Positions 5,828 through 5,968 of a stretch of 5,968 nt of DNA are shown here, one piece after another. Origin of the DNA: Spirochaetales bacterium UBA4629 (GTDB lineage: Bacteria; Spirochaetota; Spirochaetia; Sphaerochaetales; Sphaerochaetaceae). Every line of letters starts with the position of its first letter. The stretch's first letter is position 1. Position numbers and translations under genes: made by a program. The DNA lies in assembly GCA_002406055.1 (NCBI GenBank), contig DHMZ01000018.1:1-5968 (forward strand). The letters are read 5' to 3'. The notes under the pieces are model-generated. The model made no database searches and was not told the origin of the DNA. It worked only from the letters and a program-made list of their open reading frames with translations.

Positions 5828-5968
5828 TTATTTTTTCAACTCGTCTCTGAACTCTTTTTCGGTTAATCCAGATTTTTCTACAGCTTTATCTAACGGCAGA
5901 AGTCCTTCTTTGACAAGAGAAATAAGAGTAACAAGTTTTCCTTTTTCAATGCCACTCTTTTCACCAAG
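5828..5968 (-). CDS. C-terminal fragment of an Rpn/PD-(D/E)XK transposase-like protein (cut by window edge)
   Basis: An open frame enters from the right edge and gives 46 residues before TAA at 5830-5828, followed at once by a second TAA. The fragment reads GEKSGIEKGK, then LVKEGLLPLDKAVEKSG and LTEKEFRDELKK. A charged E-K-G segment followed by the pattern of a short helix, 'LV.EGLL....A....GL...EF', is the usual C-terminus of Rpn-family recombination-promoting nucleases (PDDEXK_2), which are often multicopy in gut Clostridia and treponemes. The catalytic domain lies outside the window, so activity and intactness cannot be judged. It converges on the membrane-protein gene with a 70-base gap. 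Confidence 0.65.
   Translation of the reverse strand, partial: LGEKSGIEKGKLVTLISLVKEGLLPLDKAVEKSGLTEKEFRDELKK

Overview
The window is AT-rich (by eye roughly 35-40% G+C). It holds seven protein-coding regions: six complete genes and one cut by the right edge. There are no RNA genes, CRISPR arrays or recognisable insertion sequences. A high-molecular-weight rubredoxin-type flavoprotein, a TtcA-like thiolase/ATPase, a NifX-like protein with a cysteine-rich tail and an Rpn/PD-(D/E)XK-type C-terminal fragment together suggest a low-GC anaerobe, either a gut- or rumen-type Clostridia-like Bacillota or a Treponema-like spirochaete. The sequence alone does not decide between these.

Left part, minus strand (9-2790): two overlapping genes encode L-2,4-diaminobutyrate:2-oxoglutarate 4-aminotransferase (dat) followed by L-2,4-diaminobutyrate decarboxylase (ddc). 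Together they convert aspartate 4-semialdehyde through L-2,4-diaminobutyrate to 1,3-diaminopropane, a pathway best characterised in Acinetobacter and Haemophilus. A 170-bp gap (2791-2960) follows upstream and contains a bulged stem-loop, read as a probable terminator of the next gene, and a second small stem-loop in the dat leader.

Middle (2961-3929): a TtcA-family PP-loop ATPase gene lies on the minus strand. A 123-bp divergent intergenic region separates it from the plus-strand genes. That region contains a perfect TATAAT hexamer facing ttcA, a strong Shine-Dalgarno facing the plus-strand operon and an inverted repeat TAGGC...GCCTA in the ttcA leader.

Right part, plus strand (3930-5757): three overlapping genes form a compact operon. 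They encode a flavin-reductase/rubredoxin fusion (Hrb type), a NifX/NifB-C-like small protein ending in four cysteines, and a six-helix membrane protein of DUF2238/YjdF type that starts at TTG inside the preceding gene. The operon looks like an electron-transfer or redox-stress unit, but the partner proteins are unknown. A convergent gap follows, then the C-terminal 46 codons of an Rpn-type protein on the minus strand.

No wholly new system is evident. The points most worth following are the diaminopropane gene pair in an apparently non-proteobacterial anaerobe, the three-gene redox/membrane cassette, and the intergenic bulged stem-loops.
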